A stretch of DNA of 58,114 nucleotides from Candidatus Desulfovibrio gallistercoris. Its GTDB lineage: Bacteria > Desulfobacterota > Desulfovibrionia > Desulfovibrionales > Desulfovibrionaceae. The notes beneath the pieces were generated by a model. That model was not told where the DNA came from. It saw only the letters and a program-made list of their open reading frames with translations, and did no database searches. Below, one piece after another: positions 23,017 through 31,215 of the stretch. The stretch's first letter is position 1. Each line of letters starts with the position of its first letter. Position numbers and translations under genes: made by a program. The stretch spans positions 1 to 58,114 of the forward strand of contig DWYJ01000093.1 of the NCBI GenBank assembly GCA_019118745.1, written 5' to 3'.

Positions 23017-23397
23017 ATGCCTACCGACTACGCGCCGAAACTCGCCGCCGCCAAGGCCAAGCTGGAAGCCAAGGGTATGCCCATGACCTTTGTGCGGCGC
23101 ACCGAGGACACCACCCAGATGCCCACGCCCGGCGTCGGGTATCCGGTCGTTGAGACGCGCACGGAGTTTTACGGCGTGCGGACTTCCCCCCAGCTTGCGG
23201 AAGTGCAGATGGGCATTTTTGCGGGGGAGGACATCGTCATCCTCATGCCGGGGGATGTATGCGAGGGCAGGCCGGACAATACGGACTACCTCATTTTTTT
23301 GGGCAAACGCTGGAACATCACCACCATCAAGCCCGTGGCCCCCGCCGAGCTGGACATCATCTACAAGGTGGCCGTGAAAGAAAGCGGGGCGGCGTAG
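23017..23397 (+). CDS. Head completion / neck protein
   Basis: 126 residues, beta-rich, with FVRRTEDTTQMPTPG and LMPGDVCEGRPDNTDYLIF. The size, fold impression and place between connector and gp10-like protein fit a head-tail joining or stopper protein. No motif decides it. Confidence 0.6.
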   Translation: MPTDYAPKLAAAKAKLEAKGMPMTFVRRTEDTTQMPTPGVGYPVVETRTEFYGVRTSPQLAEVQMGIFAGEDIVILMPGDVCEGRPDNTDYLIFLGKRWNITTIKPVAPAELDIIYKVAVKESGAA

Positions 23398-23401
23398 CGG
23401 C

Positions 23402-23878
23402 ATGGCGACCAGAGACGAATGGCAGCGGCGCATGGCAGAGGCCAACAGGCGCATCTGCGGCAACTCACGGGAGCTACAACGCGCCATTTCCGACTGGGCG
23501 CAAGCCGCGGTGCAGGACAGTCTGGACGCCGTGGTGGCCGCCATCATCGACTGCTACGGGCGGCTTGTGCAGCGTACCCCCAAGGATACCGGGCGCGCGC
23601 AAGCCGGGTGGCATATCGAAGGGCGGACCGACGACTGGACACCGGAGCCGGGCGACTACAAGGACAAGATCGCGGCCCTGATAGCCGAACAGACGGGGAA
23701 ACTGTCGGGAGACCTGCGGCAGGCCGACGTGGTCCGCATCATGAACAACGTGGAGTACATCCTCGCGCTTGAGGCGGGATGGTCGCGGCAGTCCGCCGGC
23801 TTCACCGCCCTTTTCCTGTCCGAACTGCGGTCACAGCTTGAGCAGGCCGCGCAAAACAGCCAGCGGGGCAACGCATGA
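23402..23878 (+). CDS. HK97 gp10-like tail completion protein
   Basis: 158 residues. The central RTPKDTGRAQAGWHIEG is the family hallmark (TPvdTGrlraGW). The C-terminal YILALEAGWSRQSAGF is also typical. Forms part of the head-tail interface. Overlaps the next gene by 4 bases. Confidence 0.82.
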   Translation: MATRDEWQRRMAEANRRICGNSRELQRAISDWAQAAVQDSLDAVVAAIIDCYGRLVQRTPKDTGRAQAGWHIEGRTDDWTPEPGDYKDKIAALIAEQTGKLSGDLRQADVVRIMNNVEYILALEAGWSRQSAGFTALFLSELRSQLEQAAQNSQRGNA

Positions 23879-24333
23879 CCGCCACGCCGTATGAGATCCG
23901 CGTAGCCCTCGAAAAAAAGCTGTTCGAGGCCCTGCAGGAGCCGTTTGCCGCCGGTAAGCTCATCATCGTGCAGCCGGGGCAGGACATATCCCCGGACATG
24001 CGGAAGATACAGGTCGTGCATACCGTGGCGCCGGGCATCGTCCAGACGGGCGAGCTTGGGGGGAGAGGCGGCTACTGTCCCCGGCAGGGGGCGTACACCA
24101 TCCTGCTGTCCTGCCCGGCGGACGATACCGTCATCCTTGCGGATGCGTGGGGCATCAGCGGCAGCCTTGAAGCGGCATTTTTTCGCGCTGATTGCGCCAT
24201 TGCCGACAGCCGTTGCCGGGTGATGTGCGAGCAGCCGTACACAACCAACGTCGGGGAAACGCCCGACAAGCGCCTCGGCCTGTCCGTCACGGTCCCGTGG
24301 TGGGTATGGGCAGGCGGCTATGAAGGAGAGTAG
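23875..24333 (+). CDS. Tail terminator-like protein
   Basis: 152 residues. Alpha-beta start (YEIRVALEKKLFEALQEPF) and a pattern resembling DUF4128-type tail terminators, between gp10-like and tail tube genes where the terminator normally lies. It would cap the growing tail tube. Confidence 0.65.
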   Translation: MTATPYEIRVALEKKLFEALQEPFAAGKLIIVQPGQDISPDMRKIQVVHTVAPGIVQTGELGGRGGYCPRQGAYTILLSCPADDTVILADAWGISGSLEAAFFRADCAIADSRCRVMCEQPYTTNVGETPDKRLGLSVTVPWWVWAGGYEGE

Positions 24334-24336
24334 GTC

Positions 24337-25731
24337 ATGGGAAAGTGCCCTGAAATAGGCTTGAGCAACATCCAGGCGGCATGGGTGGAGATCGAGGACG
24401 TCTCCGGCGTGCTGCAAAAGCCCACGGCAAAGGGCTACATCCGCCCGCGCGGGAACATCAGCATGACCCAGACGCCGGGACAAAGCGCGTCCGAGGAGCT
24501 GTCCGAAAGTCTCAACGTCAGCGAGCAATTCCAGAACGCCGTCGAGGCCGGTGAGGTCTCCATCCCGACGTACCTCCGCCTGACTGACGACGGCTCGCAT
24601 ATGCAGGCCCATGCGGTCCTTGCGGCGGCCATGGGCAAGTATCAGGCTGCGGACACCGTGACCGCCGCAGTCAATGAGGCGCTGGGCATCGACGAAGAGG
24701 TGGCGGAGTTCGCCATTGACGGCGTGACGGGCGGCATCTTCCCGCCGCGCTGCGTCATCCAGATCGACGATGAAAAGATCCTGGTCGGCAACACGGAGAT
24801 GACCGCAGGCGCTGTGACCAAGGTCATGCAGTGCGTGCGCGGCTATGCCGGCACGACGGCTGCCGCGCATGATGACGATGCCGTTATCACCGTCAAGTCC
24901 GCCGTCTATGCGCAGGACGTGTGCCGCGACAGCCTGTCCATCTGGGTCAAGAATGACCGCGTCTTGCAGTGGGGCCGCGGCGGGTATGTCTCGTCCACGG
25001 AATTTCCGCTGTCCAACGAAAGCGGCCAGCAGGTCAACTACACGATCAGCTTTGCCGAAATGGGCTGGGCCGGGCCTGCAATCATCAAGGGCGCGCCCTC
25101 CGGCAACGTCATCACCGTAAAAACGCTTGGCGGCGACAATGCCGCGTGGGGCTACACGGAAGGCGTCTACATCCAAAACGTCACCAAGAATGACGACAAC
25201 TCCGGCGCAGGCTACCGCGTCACCGCCGTGGATCGCAATGCAGGGACCATCACCGTGGACGGCAGCATCACAAGCTGGGCGGATGAAGACGAGATCGAGC
25301 CCTGGACGCCCAAGTCCCAGAGCATCGGCAATCCTGTGGAAAGCCGCACGGCGCTGGTCTTCATCAACGGCTATGCCGGGGGCATCCGGGAAGGCTCGTT
25401 CACTATGAACACGCCCACGGAGTACAAGATGCTCATCGGTGACAAATACCCTCGTTTCAGCGTGGATACGCAGCGGGAGATATCCGTCACCATGAACGGT
25501 TACCTTGACCGAGACGGCGCTGTGGCCATCGGGCGCGGGTATGAAGGCTATGAAGTCCCTGTGTCCCTTGCCTTCGGGCCTGACGAGGGGCGGCGTCTGG
25601 CGGTGACCCTGCCGCGCGTCAAGCTCAACACGCCGGAGATCGGCGTGGATGGCGCGGCCTTTACGCTTGACCGCACCGGCACGGTGCTGGGCCGCGACTA
25701 CGAGGACGCCGTCTACATCACCACGGAGTAA
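24337..25731 (+). CDS. Tail tube protein
   Basis: 464 residues. The ends (LQKPTAKGYIRPRGNISMTQ; TALVFINGYAGGIREGSFTM) resemble long phage tail tube proteins. The middle (about 100-290) carries beta-rich insertions with Gly-Asn turns, probably surface domains. It is followed by the chaperone pair as in other siphoviruses. Confidence 0.8.
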   Translation: MGKCPEIGLSNIQAAWVEIEDVSGVLQKPTAKGYIRPRGNISMTQTPGQSASEELSESLNVSEQFQNAVEAGEVSIPTYLRLTDDGSHMQAHAVLAAAMGKYQAADTVTAAVNEALGIDEEVAEFAIDGVTGGIFPPRCVIQIDDEKILVGNTEMTAGAVTKVMQCVRGYAGTTAAAHDDDAVITVKSAVYAQDVCRDSLSIWVKNDRVLQWGRGGYVSSTEFPLSNESGQQVNYTISFAEMGWAGPAIIKGAPSGNVITVKTLGGDNAAWGYTEGVYIQNVTKNDDNSGAGYRVTAVDRNAGTITVDGSITSWADEDEIEPWTPKSQSIGNPVESRTALVFINGYAGGIREGSFTMNTPTEYKMLIGDKYPRFSVDTQREISVTMNGYLDRDGAVAIGRGYEGYEVPVSLAFGPDEGRRLAVTLPRVKLNTPEIGVDGAAFTLDRTGTVLGRDYEDAVYITTE

Positions 25732-25736
25732 CCCCC

Positions 25737-26099
25737 ATGCCCAAGATGATGACAGGCGAGTTTGCCCAGCGGACGTTTTACATCCCCTGGACGACGGACA
25801 AGTCGGAAGGCGTCTGGGCACGTCCGCTGACGCTGACCCGGCGCGCGGAGCTGCGGCGGGAAGCGCAGCTCGAGGCCGGCATGGACGACGACCTTGCCAC
25901 CAGCAACTTTTGCCGCCTCATGCTGACGGAAAGTATCGAGGATTGGCAGGGGTTCCGCGATGCTGCGGGGAAGGATATCCCCCACAGCCGCGAGGCCGTG
26001 GCCGCCCTGTGCGAATTCGACCCCGTGCTGGCGGCGGAGATGCTGGCGCGCATCTCCGCTATGGCCCGCGAGGGAGAGCTTGCCGAAAGAAAAAACTGA
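25737..26099 (+). CDS. Tail assembly chaperone, G-type
   Basis: 120 residues, helical, ending GELAERKN. The last two sense codons AAA AAC are part of A AAA AAC directly before the TGA, a textbook -1 frameshift site. As in lambda G/GT, most ribosomes should stop here while a fraction make a longer fusion with the next frame. It escorts the tape measure during tail assembly. Confidence 0.85.
   Translation: MPKMMTGEFAQRTFYIPWTTDKSEGVWARPLTLTRRAELRREAQLEAGMDDDLATSNFCRLMLTESIEDWQGFRDAAGKDIPHSREAVAALCEFDPVLAAEMLARISAMAREGELAERKN
26090..26096 (+). promoter_or_regulatory. Programmed -1 frameshift site A AAA AAC
   Basis: In the zero frame the heptamer reads A AAA AAC followed by the TGA stop. Slipping back one base joins the downstream frame at CTG ATG CGG. 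A GC-rich segment follows that could fold, but no clear pseudoknot was worked out. Confidence 0.85.
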
Positions 26100-26449
26100 T
26101 GCGGTGGGTCGGCTGGGCCGTGTCCCCCAGCCGGCCCACGAATTGCGAGCAGTGCCGCAGGATAGCCAAGGCAAACCGCAAGCGGCCGCACTGCGACACA
26201 TGCCAAAGGCCGCCGCGTCTGAGCGCGCAAAATCAGAAGGCATGGGAACTATGGTCGCTCCTGGACACGCACGGCAGGGAGTTCGACACGATGGGCGGGA
26301 ATCCCCTCCCTTTGCGATTGGAGGCCATTGAGGTAGAGTGCGGAAAAAGCGGCGACCCCGACGGGATGGAATGGCGGGTCCTGCTCATCGACAGCAAGAT
26401 CCTTGAGTATCGCCGCGAACAACGCCGCCGCGAGGCGTCCAAGAAGTGA
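26099..26449 (+). CDS. Tail assembly chaperone, T-type extension
   Basis: Read mainly as the C-terminal part of the G-T fusion, joined in the -1 frame at 26096; an ATG overlapping the stop (TGATG) could also start it. It has a zinc ribbon (CEQCRRIAKANRKRPHCDTC) and an acidic-basic C-terminus ending RREQRRREASKK. The T part of such fusions contacts the tail tube protein. Confidence 0.75.
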   Translation: MRWVGWAVSPSRPTNCEQCRRIAKANRKRPHCDTCQRPPRLSAQNQKAWELWSLLDTHGREFDTMGGNPLPLRLEAIEVECGKSGDPDGMEWRVLLIDSKILEYRREQRRREASKK

Positions 26450-26735
26450 GGTAGGACATGGGAGAAGAGCTTTTGCAGCAACCGGAAAAGACCGAACAGC
26501 CGAGGATACCGGGAATGGCGTCCCGCAGAACCAGAACAGCGCCAGCCTGACGCAGGAACAGCGCGAAGCTGACAAAAGGCTGCTGGATATCATCGACAAG
26601 CGGCTTGATGCCATGAGCGCCGTGCAGACGCGGGCCAACGCCTACATGGTGGCCCTTTGCCTGCTGGTTATCATCCAGACGGCAACGCTCATCGGGTTCG
26701 GCGTCTGGACAGGCTTTACCACCTAGATAGTGTCG

Positions 26736-27104
26736 TCAAATTATATTTGCCCACAAAGATATGCATCTAATTTGAACGGCGGAAAGAAAAGAGGCGCATC
26801 TTTTGGCATACCGTGTAGCAACTCCCCGCCAGCGCTTGAGATGCAGAAAAGCATTCTCGACAAGATGCCTGACTTTGTAGAGCTCTCTGTCATAGTTGCG
26901 TAATACTTTACGACTTTTCTTTGGCGGGATGATAACCTGGAAACCGGATTCACCTGCTTTGCGGAGAATACTTTCCGTATCGTAGCCTCGATCAGCCAGA
27001 AGTGATCCGGCACTCACTCCGTCAATCAACGCACAGGCCTCTTTGCAATCTGCTCGCGTACCTTCTGTAACAACAACTCTGACCGGCATACCATGCGCAT
27101 CCAC
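26736..27104 (-). CDS. IS transposase OrfB
   Basis: Reads on from OrfA in the -1 frame: AVDAHGMPVRVVVTEGTRAD, LLADRGYDTESI (second catalytic Asp in ADRGYD) and YKVRHLVENAFLHLKRWR (catalytic Glu in VENAF). It completes the DDE nuclease as an OrfAB fusion. The annotated start inside the overlap is formal only. Confidence 0.88.
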   Translation of the reverse strand: MDAHGMPVRVVVTEGTRADCKEACALIDGVSAGSLLADRGYDTESILRKAGESGFQVIIPPKKSRKVLRNYDRELYKVRHLVENAFLHLKRWRGVATRYAKRCASFLSAVQIRCISLWANII

Positions 27105-27496
27105 GGCAAGATGTATTTTTGAGTTGAGCCCCCTTTTGTGCGGCTCATGGCCTCATTACCTCCCGCAGCGCCAGCCGCATGCGGATGAACTTTGCAATGG
27201 CTGGCATCAATGATGAGCCATTCAAAATCAGGTTCGACAATGAGAGCTTCGAGTATTTTCTCCCAAACTCCCCGATCACGCCATCGGCAGAAGCGGCGAT
27301 GTGTATTTTTCCAGTCGCCAAGATCAGGAGGTAAATCCCGCCACGGAGCCCCCGTTCTCAGTATCCAGAAGACGGCGTTGATAAACAATCGGTTATCGGC
27401 GGAAGGACGACCGACGCTGCCTTTGGAACCAGGGAGAAGTTTTTCAATGTTTGCCCATGCCCTGTCGGAAATATCATGTCTTCGATGTACCGCCAT
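27026..27496 (-). CDS. IS transposase OrfA
   Basis: Starts at ATG 27496 with GAGGAGAGAG upstream. MAVHRRHDISDRAWANIEKLLPG and LINAVFWILRTGAPWRDLP are typical of IS427-group OrfA (DUF4096). The catalytic first Asp is in WLIIDASHCKVH. It is joined to OrfB by a -1 shift near 27135 (ACAAAAGGGGG). Confidence 0.9.
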   Translation of the reverse strand: MAVHRRHDISDRAWANIEKLLPGSKGSVGRPSADNRLFINAVFWILRTGAPWRDLPPDLGDWKNTHRRFCRWRDRGVWEKILEALIVEPDFEWLIIDASHCKVHPHAAGAAGGNEAMSRTKGGSTQKYILPWMRMVCRSELLLQKVREQIAKRPVR

Positions 27497-27754
27497 ATGC
27501 TCTCTCCTCATTGTAGGTGAAGAGAATATAACATACTTTTTAGTTTGACGACACTACCTACTGGACGCAGAGCGCCATTGAAAAGCACGAGGCCGCCTTC
27601 ATGGCCAAGGTTGAGAAAATGGACGCAGAGCTTGCGTCTGCGGGCACGGAAAGCAGGGAGTGCATGGAGCGCGTCAAGAAATACGTCTGGGAGCTGAAAA
27701 CGGCTCTTGGGCTGAAATTTTCGCAGCAGCGCGGCGCACAGCCGCAGGCAGAGG

Positions 27755-28042
27755 ATGGCGAGGAATAAGCAATTTTGCCCGGAGTGCGGCGCGGCGGCGC
27801 TGACCTGTCAGCGCACATGCCCGACGACCGTTGAGCTGCACGATCTGGAAAGCGCCCGCACATCCATATGGCGCTGCGCGTCGTGCGGGGCGGAGTTCGA
27901 GCTGATCACGCCCGCCGGAAAGCTGCGGCGCATGAAGCGGGGCGATATCTCCCCAGACCTGTGCCGCAGGGTTTTGCGCTATCTTGGCCTGGATGCACAG
28001 TTGCCCAGGGGGGAACTGGAACAAAAAAAACGACATCCCTAA
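27755..28042 (+). CDS. Zinc-ribbon protein (95 aa)
   Basis: CPECGAAALTC near 8-18 and CASCGAEFEL near 41 form a ribbon. The C-terminus is basic (GKLRRMKRGDISPDLCRRVL). ATG overlaps the end of the broken gene. A strong terminator follows. Function unknown. Confidence 0.6.
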   Translation: MARNKQFCPECGAAALTCQRTCPTTVELHDLESARTSIWRCASCGAEFELITPAGKLRRMKRGDISPDLCRRVLRYLGLDAQLPRGELEQKKRHP

Positions 28043-28077
28043 ACATGGATGATGTGCGGGGCTTTGCTTTCCCCTTT

Positions 28078-28115
28078 AAAATCCTCTCGATGAAGAAACT
28101 TCGGGAGGATTTTTC
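28078..28115 (+). terminator. Rho-independent terminator
   Basis: AAAATCCTC pairs with GAGGATTTTT, extended by CG/CG, with a T-run; 30 bases before the ribosome site of the next gene. Separates the chaperone-region transcript from the next. Confidence 0.85.
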
Positions 28116-28142
28116 TTTCTCCCGGCAACCTCTGGAGGAAAT

Positions 28143-28946
28143 ATGGAAGGCATCGTTCCCACCATGGACATCAATCGTGACAATTGTTGCAACAACAACG
28201 GCTGGGGCAACGGCTGGGGCGCGGCCATCGGCGGTTTTGCCGGGGCGGCCCTCGGTAACGGCGGTTTCGGAGGCTGGGGGCGCGGCAATGGGGCCACCGC
28301 TTTCGGTGAAACTTTCATCATGGACAGTCTTTCCGGCGCTCGCTCCGACATCAATGCCATCGGGCGCGACCAGCTGATGCAGTCCGCTTCCGCCCAGAAC
28401 GCCATGTGTCAGGGCTTCGGCGGCGTGAACGCCTCCGTGGAGCGCGTGGGCGCGGCTCTGGCGCAGGGCCAGTCCCGTACCGAGGCCGCCGTGCTGACCA
28501 CCGGCCTGAACGGGCAAATCGAGGCCAAGAACAACGCCATCGCCGGACTGCAAGCCCAGTATGCCTCGGAAGTGCAGGGCCTGCGGAACACCTACGATCT
28601 CAAGTCCAGCATCGATTCCTGCTGCTGCAACACGCAGCGCGGCATCGACGCGGTGAAGTTCACGGTCGCTCAGGAAGAATGCGCGACGCGCGGCGCCATC
28701 CATGAGGAAGGCGAAAAGACGCGCGCTCTCATGGCCCAGCTCGACCGCGAGCGTCTGCTGCGGGAATCCGCCGCCAAGGATGCCAGGATCGCCTCTCTGG
28801 AAGCTCAGGCATTCAACAGCGGCCTTGCCGCCAATGCGGCCCAGCAGAACCGCGCCGATCTGAACAGCGCCGTCAATACGCTGCTTGGTCATCTCGCCCT
28901 GTTGAAGAGCACGACCGGCACAACCGGAACGACCCCGGCGGCCTAA
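28143..28946 (+). CDS. Gly-rich plus coiled-coil phage protein (267 aa)
   Basis: The N-terminus is a Gly/Trp/Asn-rich low-complexity segment (NNNGWGNGWGAAIGGFAGAA, GNGGFGGWGRG), then a long helical coiled coil (75-250) with a CCC cluster (SIDSCCCNTQRG). Proteins with this plan are common in gut phages but unnamed. A GGAGG site fixes the start. Being between the tail tube and tape measure and strongly bounded by terminators, it may be a structural protein. Confidence 0.6.
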   Translation: MEGIVPTMDINRDNCCNNNGWGNGWGAAIGGFAGAALGNGGFGGWGRGNGATAFGETFIMDSLSGARSDINAIGRDQLMQSASAQNAMCQGFGGVNASVERVGAALAQGQSRTEAAVLTTGLNGQIEAKNNAIAGLQAQYASEVQGLRNTYDLKSSIDSCCCNTQRGIDAVKFTVAQEECATRGAIHEEGEKTRALMAQLDRERLLRESAAKDARIASLEAQAFNSGLAANAAQQNRADLNSAVNTLLGHLALLKSTTGTTGTTPAA

Positions 28947-28975
28947 ACTCCCTCCTTGTCCCCAGGGAGACGACC

Positions 28976-29013
28976 GGCGGGCGGTGACGAGTTTCCGGCT
29001 TTCACCGCCCGCC
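28976..29013 (+). other. 12-bp perfect hairpin
   Basis: GGCGGGCGGTGA pairs with TCACCGCCCGCC around a 14-base loop, after the Gly-rich gene and 24 bases before the next ATG. No U-tract; terminator-like or mRNA-stabilising. Confidence 0.6.
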
Positions 29014-29037
29014 CTTGGAACAAACAAGGAGGAACAT

Positions 29038-29388
29038 ATGCGATTCATGATGATCGGAGAAGGACGCGGGCACAAGCATGCTCAGGGCCAGAAAGGCAAG
29101 GAGCGGCATGAAATGGGCCACGAGGGCGATGTCATGAGCACATCGACGGGTGAGATGGTGGAAGCCATCATGGAAACGGTGGAAAACCCGCCGGAAACGT
29201 GGCAGCCCTACCTTGCGAAAAAGGACTACCAGGGCATTTATGAGATGGAAAGCGCCGAACTCGGCAGGGCGTTCAGGGCAAGCATGGAAGGCGATGCGTC
29301 CATGAAGGATGTGGCGCGGGAAATGCGCCACACGTTTGCCGCCATGCTGTTGTGGCAGGCGCACAAGATGCATGACGAAAAGGAATAA
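29038..29388 (+). CDS. Hypothetical protein (116 aa)
   Basis: Begins MRFMMIGEGRGHKHAQGQKG with a His/Lys-rich segment, then helical. GGAGGAAC precedes the ATG. No family is recognised. First of three close genes (29038-30232) of similar type in the tail region. Confidence 0.55.
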   Translation: MRFMMIGEGRGHKHAQGQKGKERHEMGHEGDVMSTSTGEMVEAIMETVENPPETWQPYLAKKDYQGIYEMESAELGRAFRASMEGDASMKDVAREMRHTFAAMLLWQAHKMHDEKE

Positions 29389-29406
29389 TGCCTGAAGGGG
29401 ACAAAC

Positions 29407-29925
29407 ATGGCACATGATGACACCTTCCGTTTCCCGGAATCCCTGAAGCTGGACGGGAAGACCCTGCACCTTGTCTATGACCCCGGAAATCCTCAGCGAG
29501 CGCAGGCTTTGCCGAATTACGAAGTGATGATCCCGCTGCCGAGTTCCACAACGCAGGAGGTCGAGTTGCCCGGCGTTGGCAAGAAGTGGGTCGCCATCGT
29601 GGACGCAAAGAGCCCGGCCCAGCCCATGAGGCAGGCCGGAGGTGTTCCGTCCGTGGAACGGAGCTACCTTTGCTTTAGGCTTGTGGACGGTCCCGTCCCG
29701 CCGCTATCCGTTCCCGCGCGGGAATTTGTCGTCTACGCCGAGGAATCGCAGGGCATGGAACAAAACCGGGCACAGACGCTCATTGACGCCGTGCTCGGCA
29801 TTGTCCTGGACTCCGCGCCGCAACCAGCCGCAAACTGGACGGAACAACTTGCGCGGGCGCAACATGCGGGCATACACACGCCACAGCATGATGAGATCGC
29901 GGAGGAGGTGGCGCGGGATGAATGA
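29407..29925 (+). CDS. Hypothetical protein (172 aa)
   Basis: Beta-rich first half (FRFPESLKLDGKTLHLVYD, FVVYAEESQGMEQ), helical C-terminus. Overlaps the next gene by 8 bases. Possibly a minor virion protein by position; nothing in the sequence proves it. Confidence 0.55.
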   Translation: MAHDDTFRFPESLKLDGKTLHLVYDPGNPQRAQALPNYEVMIPLPSSTTQEVELPGVGKKWVAIVDAKSPAQPMRQAGGVPSVERSYLCFRLVDGPVPPLSVPAREFVVYAEESQGMEQNRAQTLIDAVLGIVLDSAPQPAANWTEQLARAQHAGIHTPQHDEIAEEVARDE

Positions 29926-30232
29926 AGACTTGCTGCAACGCCTTGAATCGAACGCGAACCGGCTTCAGGGAGCCTACGCCTCCGGCTATCAGCTCCTCGA
30001 TGTGGCCGTAACCGACGCCATGCCGTGGGTGCTGGGGCTGCCGATTGTCCAGAGCCGGATACCGGAACCGCTCCGGCCCATGTTCGGCAGGGGGCGTCCT
30101 GTTCGTCTGGAAGACCTTGAACTGCTGACAACGCGCCTGCTCGCCATTTTGCAGGCGTCCGAACCCTCCGCCATGCCGGCGGCCTCTCCTCCATTTTCCG
30201 GCAGCTCTCCGGCACAGGCCATTGCCTACTAG
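29918..30232 (+). CDS. Hypothetical protein (104 aa)
   Basis: ATG 29918 within the end of the previous gene (GGAGGAGG upstream). Helical; contains PWVLGLPIVQSRIPEPLRPM and ends with a Ser/Pro-rich tail. No family is recognised. Confidence 0.55.
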   Translation: MNEDLLQRLESNANRLQGAYASGYQLLDVAVTDAMPWVLGLPIVQSRIPEPLRPMFGRGRPVRLEDLELLTTRLLAILQASEPSAMPAASPPFSGSSPAQAIAY

Positions 30233-30248
30233 ATAGGAGAAAAACGTC

Positions 30249-30451
30249 ATGCGCCCACCCGTACTTGGCATCATCATCAGCGGAGTGGTACTAGCCGCGC
30301 TTGTCGCAGCCAGCCGTCCCCTTTCGACACCGCCCCCGAAAACCTTGATTCCCGTTTCGCCGAAGCCGCGCGGGTGCGTGAAAAAAACGAAGCCGCGCAG
30401 GGGAAAAGTACCACCTACAGGCCCTTCACCGGCATGACCGCCGCGGCCTAA
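30249..30451 (+). pseudogene. Membrane/secreted small gene with probable 1-nt deletion
   Basis: From ATG 30249 one hydrophobic segment (VLGIIISGVVLAALVAAS) is read, then the frame turns Pro/Lys-rich to a stop at 30437. One base back, the frame reads SQPSPFDTAPENLDSRFAEA and ends at TAA 30451 with a natural composition. A single missing base around 30300-30315 would unite them into a 66-residue exported protein. Alternatively two overlapping genes. Confidence 0.4.
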
Positions 30452-30478
30452 CTCTTTCCCTTTCCCTCCTTGTGCCCT

Positions 30479-30518
30479 GCGCCCCGCCTCCCGCCCGTGG
30501 AGACGGGGCGCACTGTTT
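30479..30518 (+). terminator. Probable terminator
   Basis: GCGCCCCG/CGGGGCGC, 8-bp stem with a 17-base loop, followed by ACTGTTTTG. It closes the 29-30.4 kb transcript. Confidence 0.55.
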
Positions 30519-30559
30519 TGCAGGTTCCCCTCGTGCCTTCTTGCGGGTATCATGACGCC

Positions 30560-31072
30560 ATGTTTAAGCGTCCCACTGTCTTTTTGAGGCTGGTGTTTAT
30601 TGCGCTGGCCGCCGCTGCGGTCATGCTGCATAGCGCACACGACGGCGATACTCTGGCCGTCCTGTCCGTGCATGACGGCGACAGCCTTCGCCTGCGCCGG
30701 GCGGACGGTCAGGGCATGGTCGTGCGGCTCTACGGCGTTGACTGCCCGGAGTTGGGGCAGCCCTACGGCGAGGCGGCCCGCGACCTGACGCGGCGTCTTG
30801 TGGGCCGGCGCGTCACTGTGCTCCCCTCAGGCGGCAAGAGCTGGCGGCGTGAGGTGGCCGTGGTGCTGCTGCACGACGGGCGCAGCTTGCAGTCCGCGCT
30901 GGTCGAGGCCGGCATGGCGTGGGTGGATGACCGCTTTTGCCGCCGTGCGGAGTGCGACGGCTGGCGGAAGGCACAGGCAAGGGCCAGAGCGGCCCGGCGC
31001 GGCCTCTGGGCCGATGCAGACCCAGTGCCGCCGTGGCAGTGGCGCAGGGCAAACAAACGCCCCGACCGTTGA
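30560..31072 (+). CDS. Secreted staphylococcal nuclease-like (TNase) protein
   Basis: 170 residues from ATG 30560: signal peptide or anchor (TVFLRLVFIALAAAAVMLHS), then an SNase domain with VHDGDSLRL (Asp39, Asp41), VVRLYGVDCPELGQPYGEAA (Arg56, Asp61, Glu64) and a C-terminal basic helix. It cleaves DNA and RNA with calcium. Export to the periplasm would suit superinfection exclusion or host DNA use. The stop lies in the 26-base repeat at 31058-31083. Confidence 0.82.
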   Translation: MFKRPTVFLRLVFIALAAAAVMLHSAHDGDTLAVLSVHDGDSLRLRRADGQGMVVRLYGVDCPELGQPYGEAARDLTRRLVGRRVTVLPSGGKSWRREVAVVLLHDGRSLQSALVEAGMAWVDDRFCRRAECDGWRKAQARARAARRGLWADADPVPPWQWRRANKRPDR

Positions 31073-31083
31073 CAGGCCGGGGC
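31058..31083. repeat. 26-bp direct repeat, copy 1
   Basis: Identical over 26 bases to 31811-31836. It can fold (GCCCCG/CGGGGC with inner CC/GG and loop GTTGACA) and so may end the nuclease transcript; copy 2 supplies the -35 box of the small RNA promoter. Confidence 0.85.
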
Positions 31084-31187
31084 ATCGTATGCTTTCCTGA
31101 TTTTCAGGGCGGCATTTCCGGGGCTGCCCAGCAGCCCCGGCCCCATTGAAGGGAATCACAAGCCCTTTTTTTTGCCGCCCTGTCCAG

Positions 31188-31215
31188 ACCCCGCATCGTG
31201 AAATGCGGGGTTTTT
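31188..31215. terminator. Bidirectional terminator
   Basis: ACCCCGCAT/ATGCGGGGT with loop CGTGAA, then TTTTT on the plus side. Lies between the convergent nuclease gene and the minus-strand gene ending at 31214. A second weaker one precedes it (AAGGG/CCCTT then eight T, about 31150-31173). Confidence 0.85.

Larger units (their letters stand above)
26726..27557 (-). mobile_element. IS5-family insertion sequence (IS427-like)
   Basis: About 832 bp. Inverted repeats AGTGTCGTCAAATTA (26729-26743) and its near-complement (27541-27555) flank two overlapping transposase frames. The target duplication is CTA if ends are 26726 and 27557; ACCTA is also repeated, so the exact ends are uncertain by 1-3 bp. 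GC is below that of the phage genes. It splits the gene described at 26458-27768. Confidence 0.92.
26458..27768 (+). pseudogene. Membrane-anchored tail-region gene broken by IS and a 1-nt deletion
   Basis: From ATG 26458 the frame reads MGEELLQQPEKTEQP, then must shift back by one base (near 26500) to give EDTGNGVPQNQNSASLTQEQ and a membrane span (MVALCLLVIIQTATLIGFGV). The IS5-family insertion then ends it at 26726. After the IS the frame resumes at YWTQSAIEKHEAAF and runs to TAA 27768. Restored, it is about 160 residues: linker, span, coiled coil. Function unknown; it is expected to be dispensable or already lost. Confidence 0.75.

Noticed and set aside
23656..25821. Long minus-strand frame (721 codons) opposite tail genes
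   Set aside because: Antisense shadow of the gp10-like, terminator and tail tube genes.
26736..27496. Transposase frameshift as gene decay
   Set aside because: IS427-type elements normally express OrfAB by -1 frameshifting, and both frames keep their motifs, so it is probably functional.
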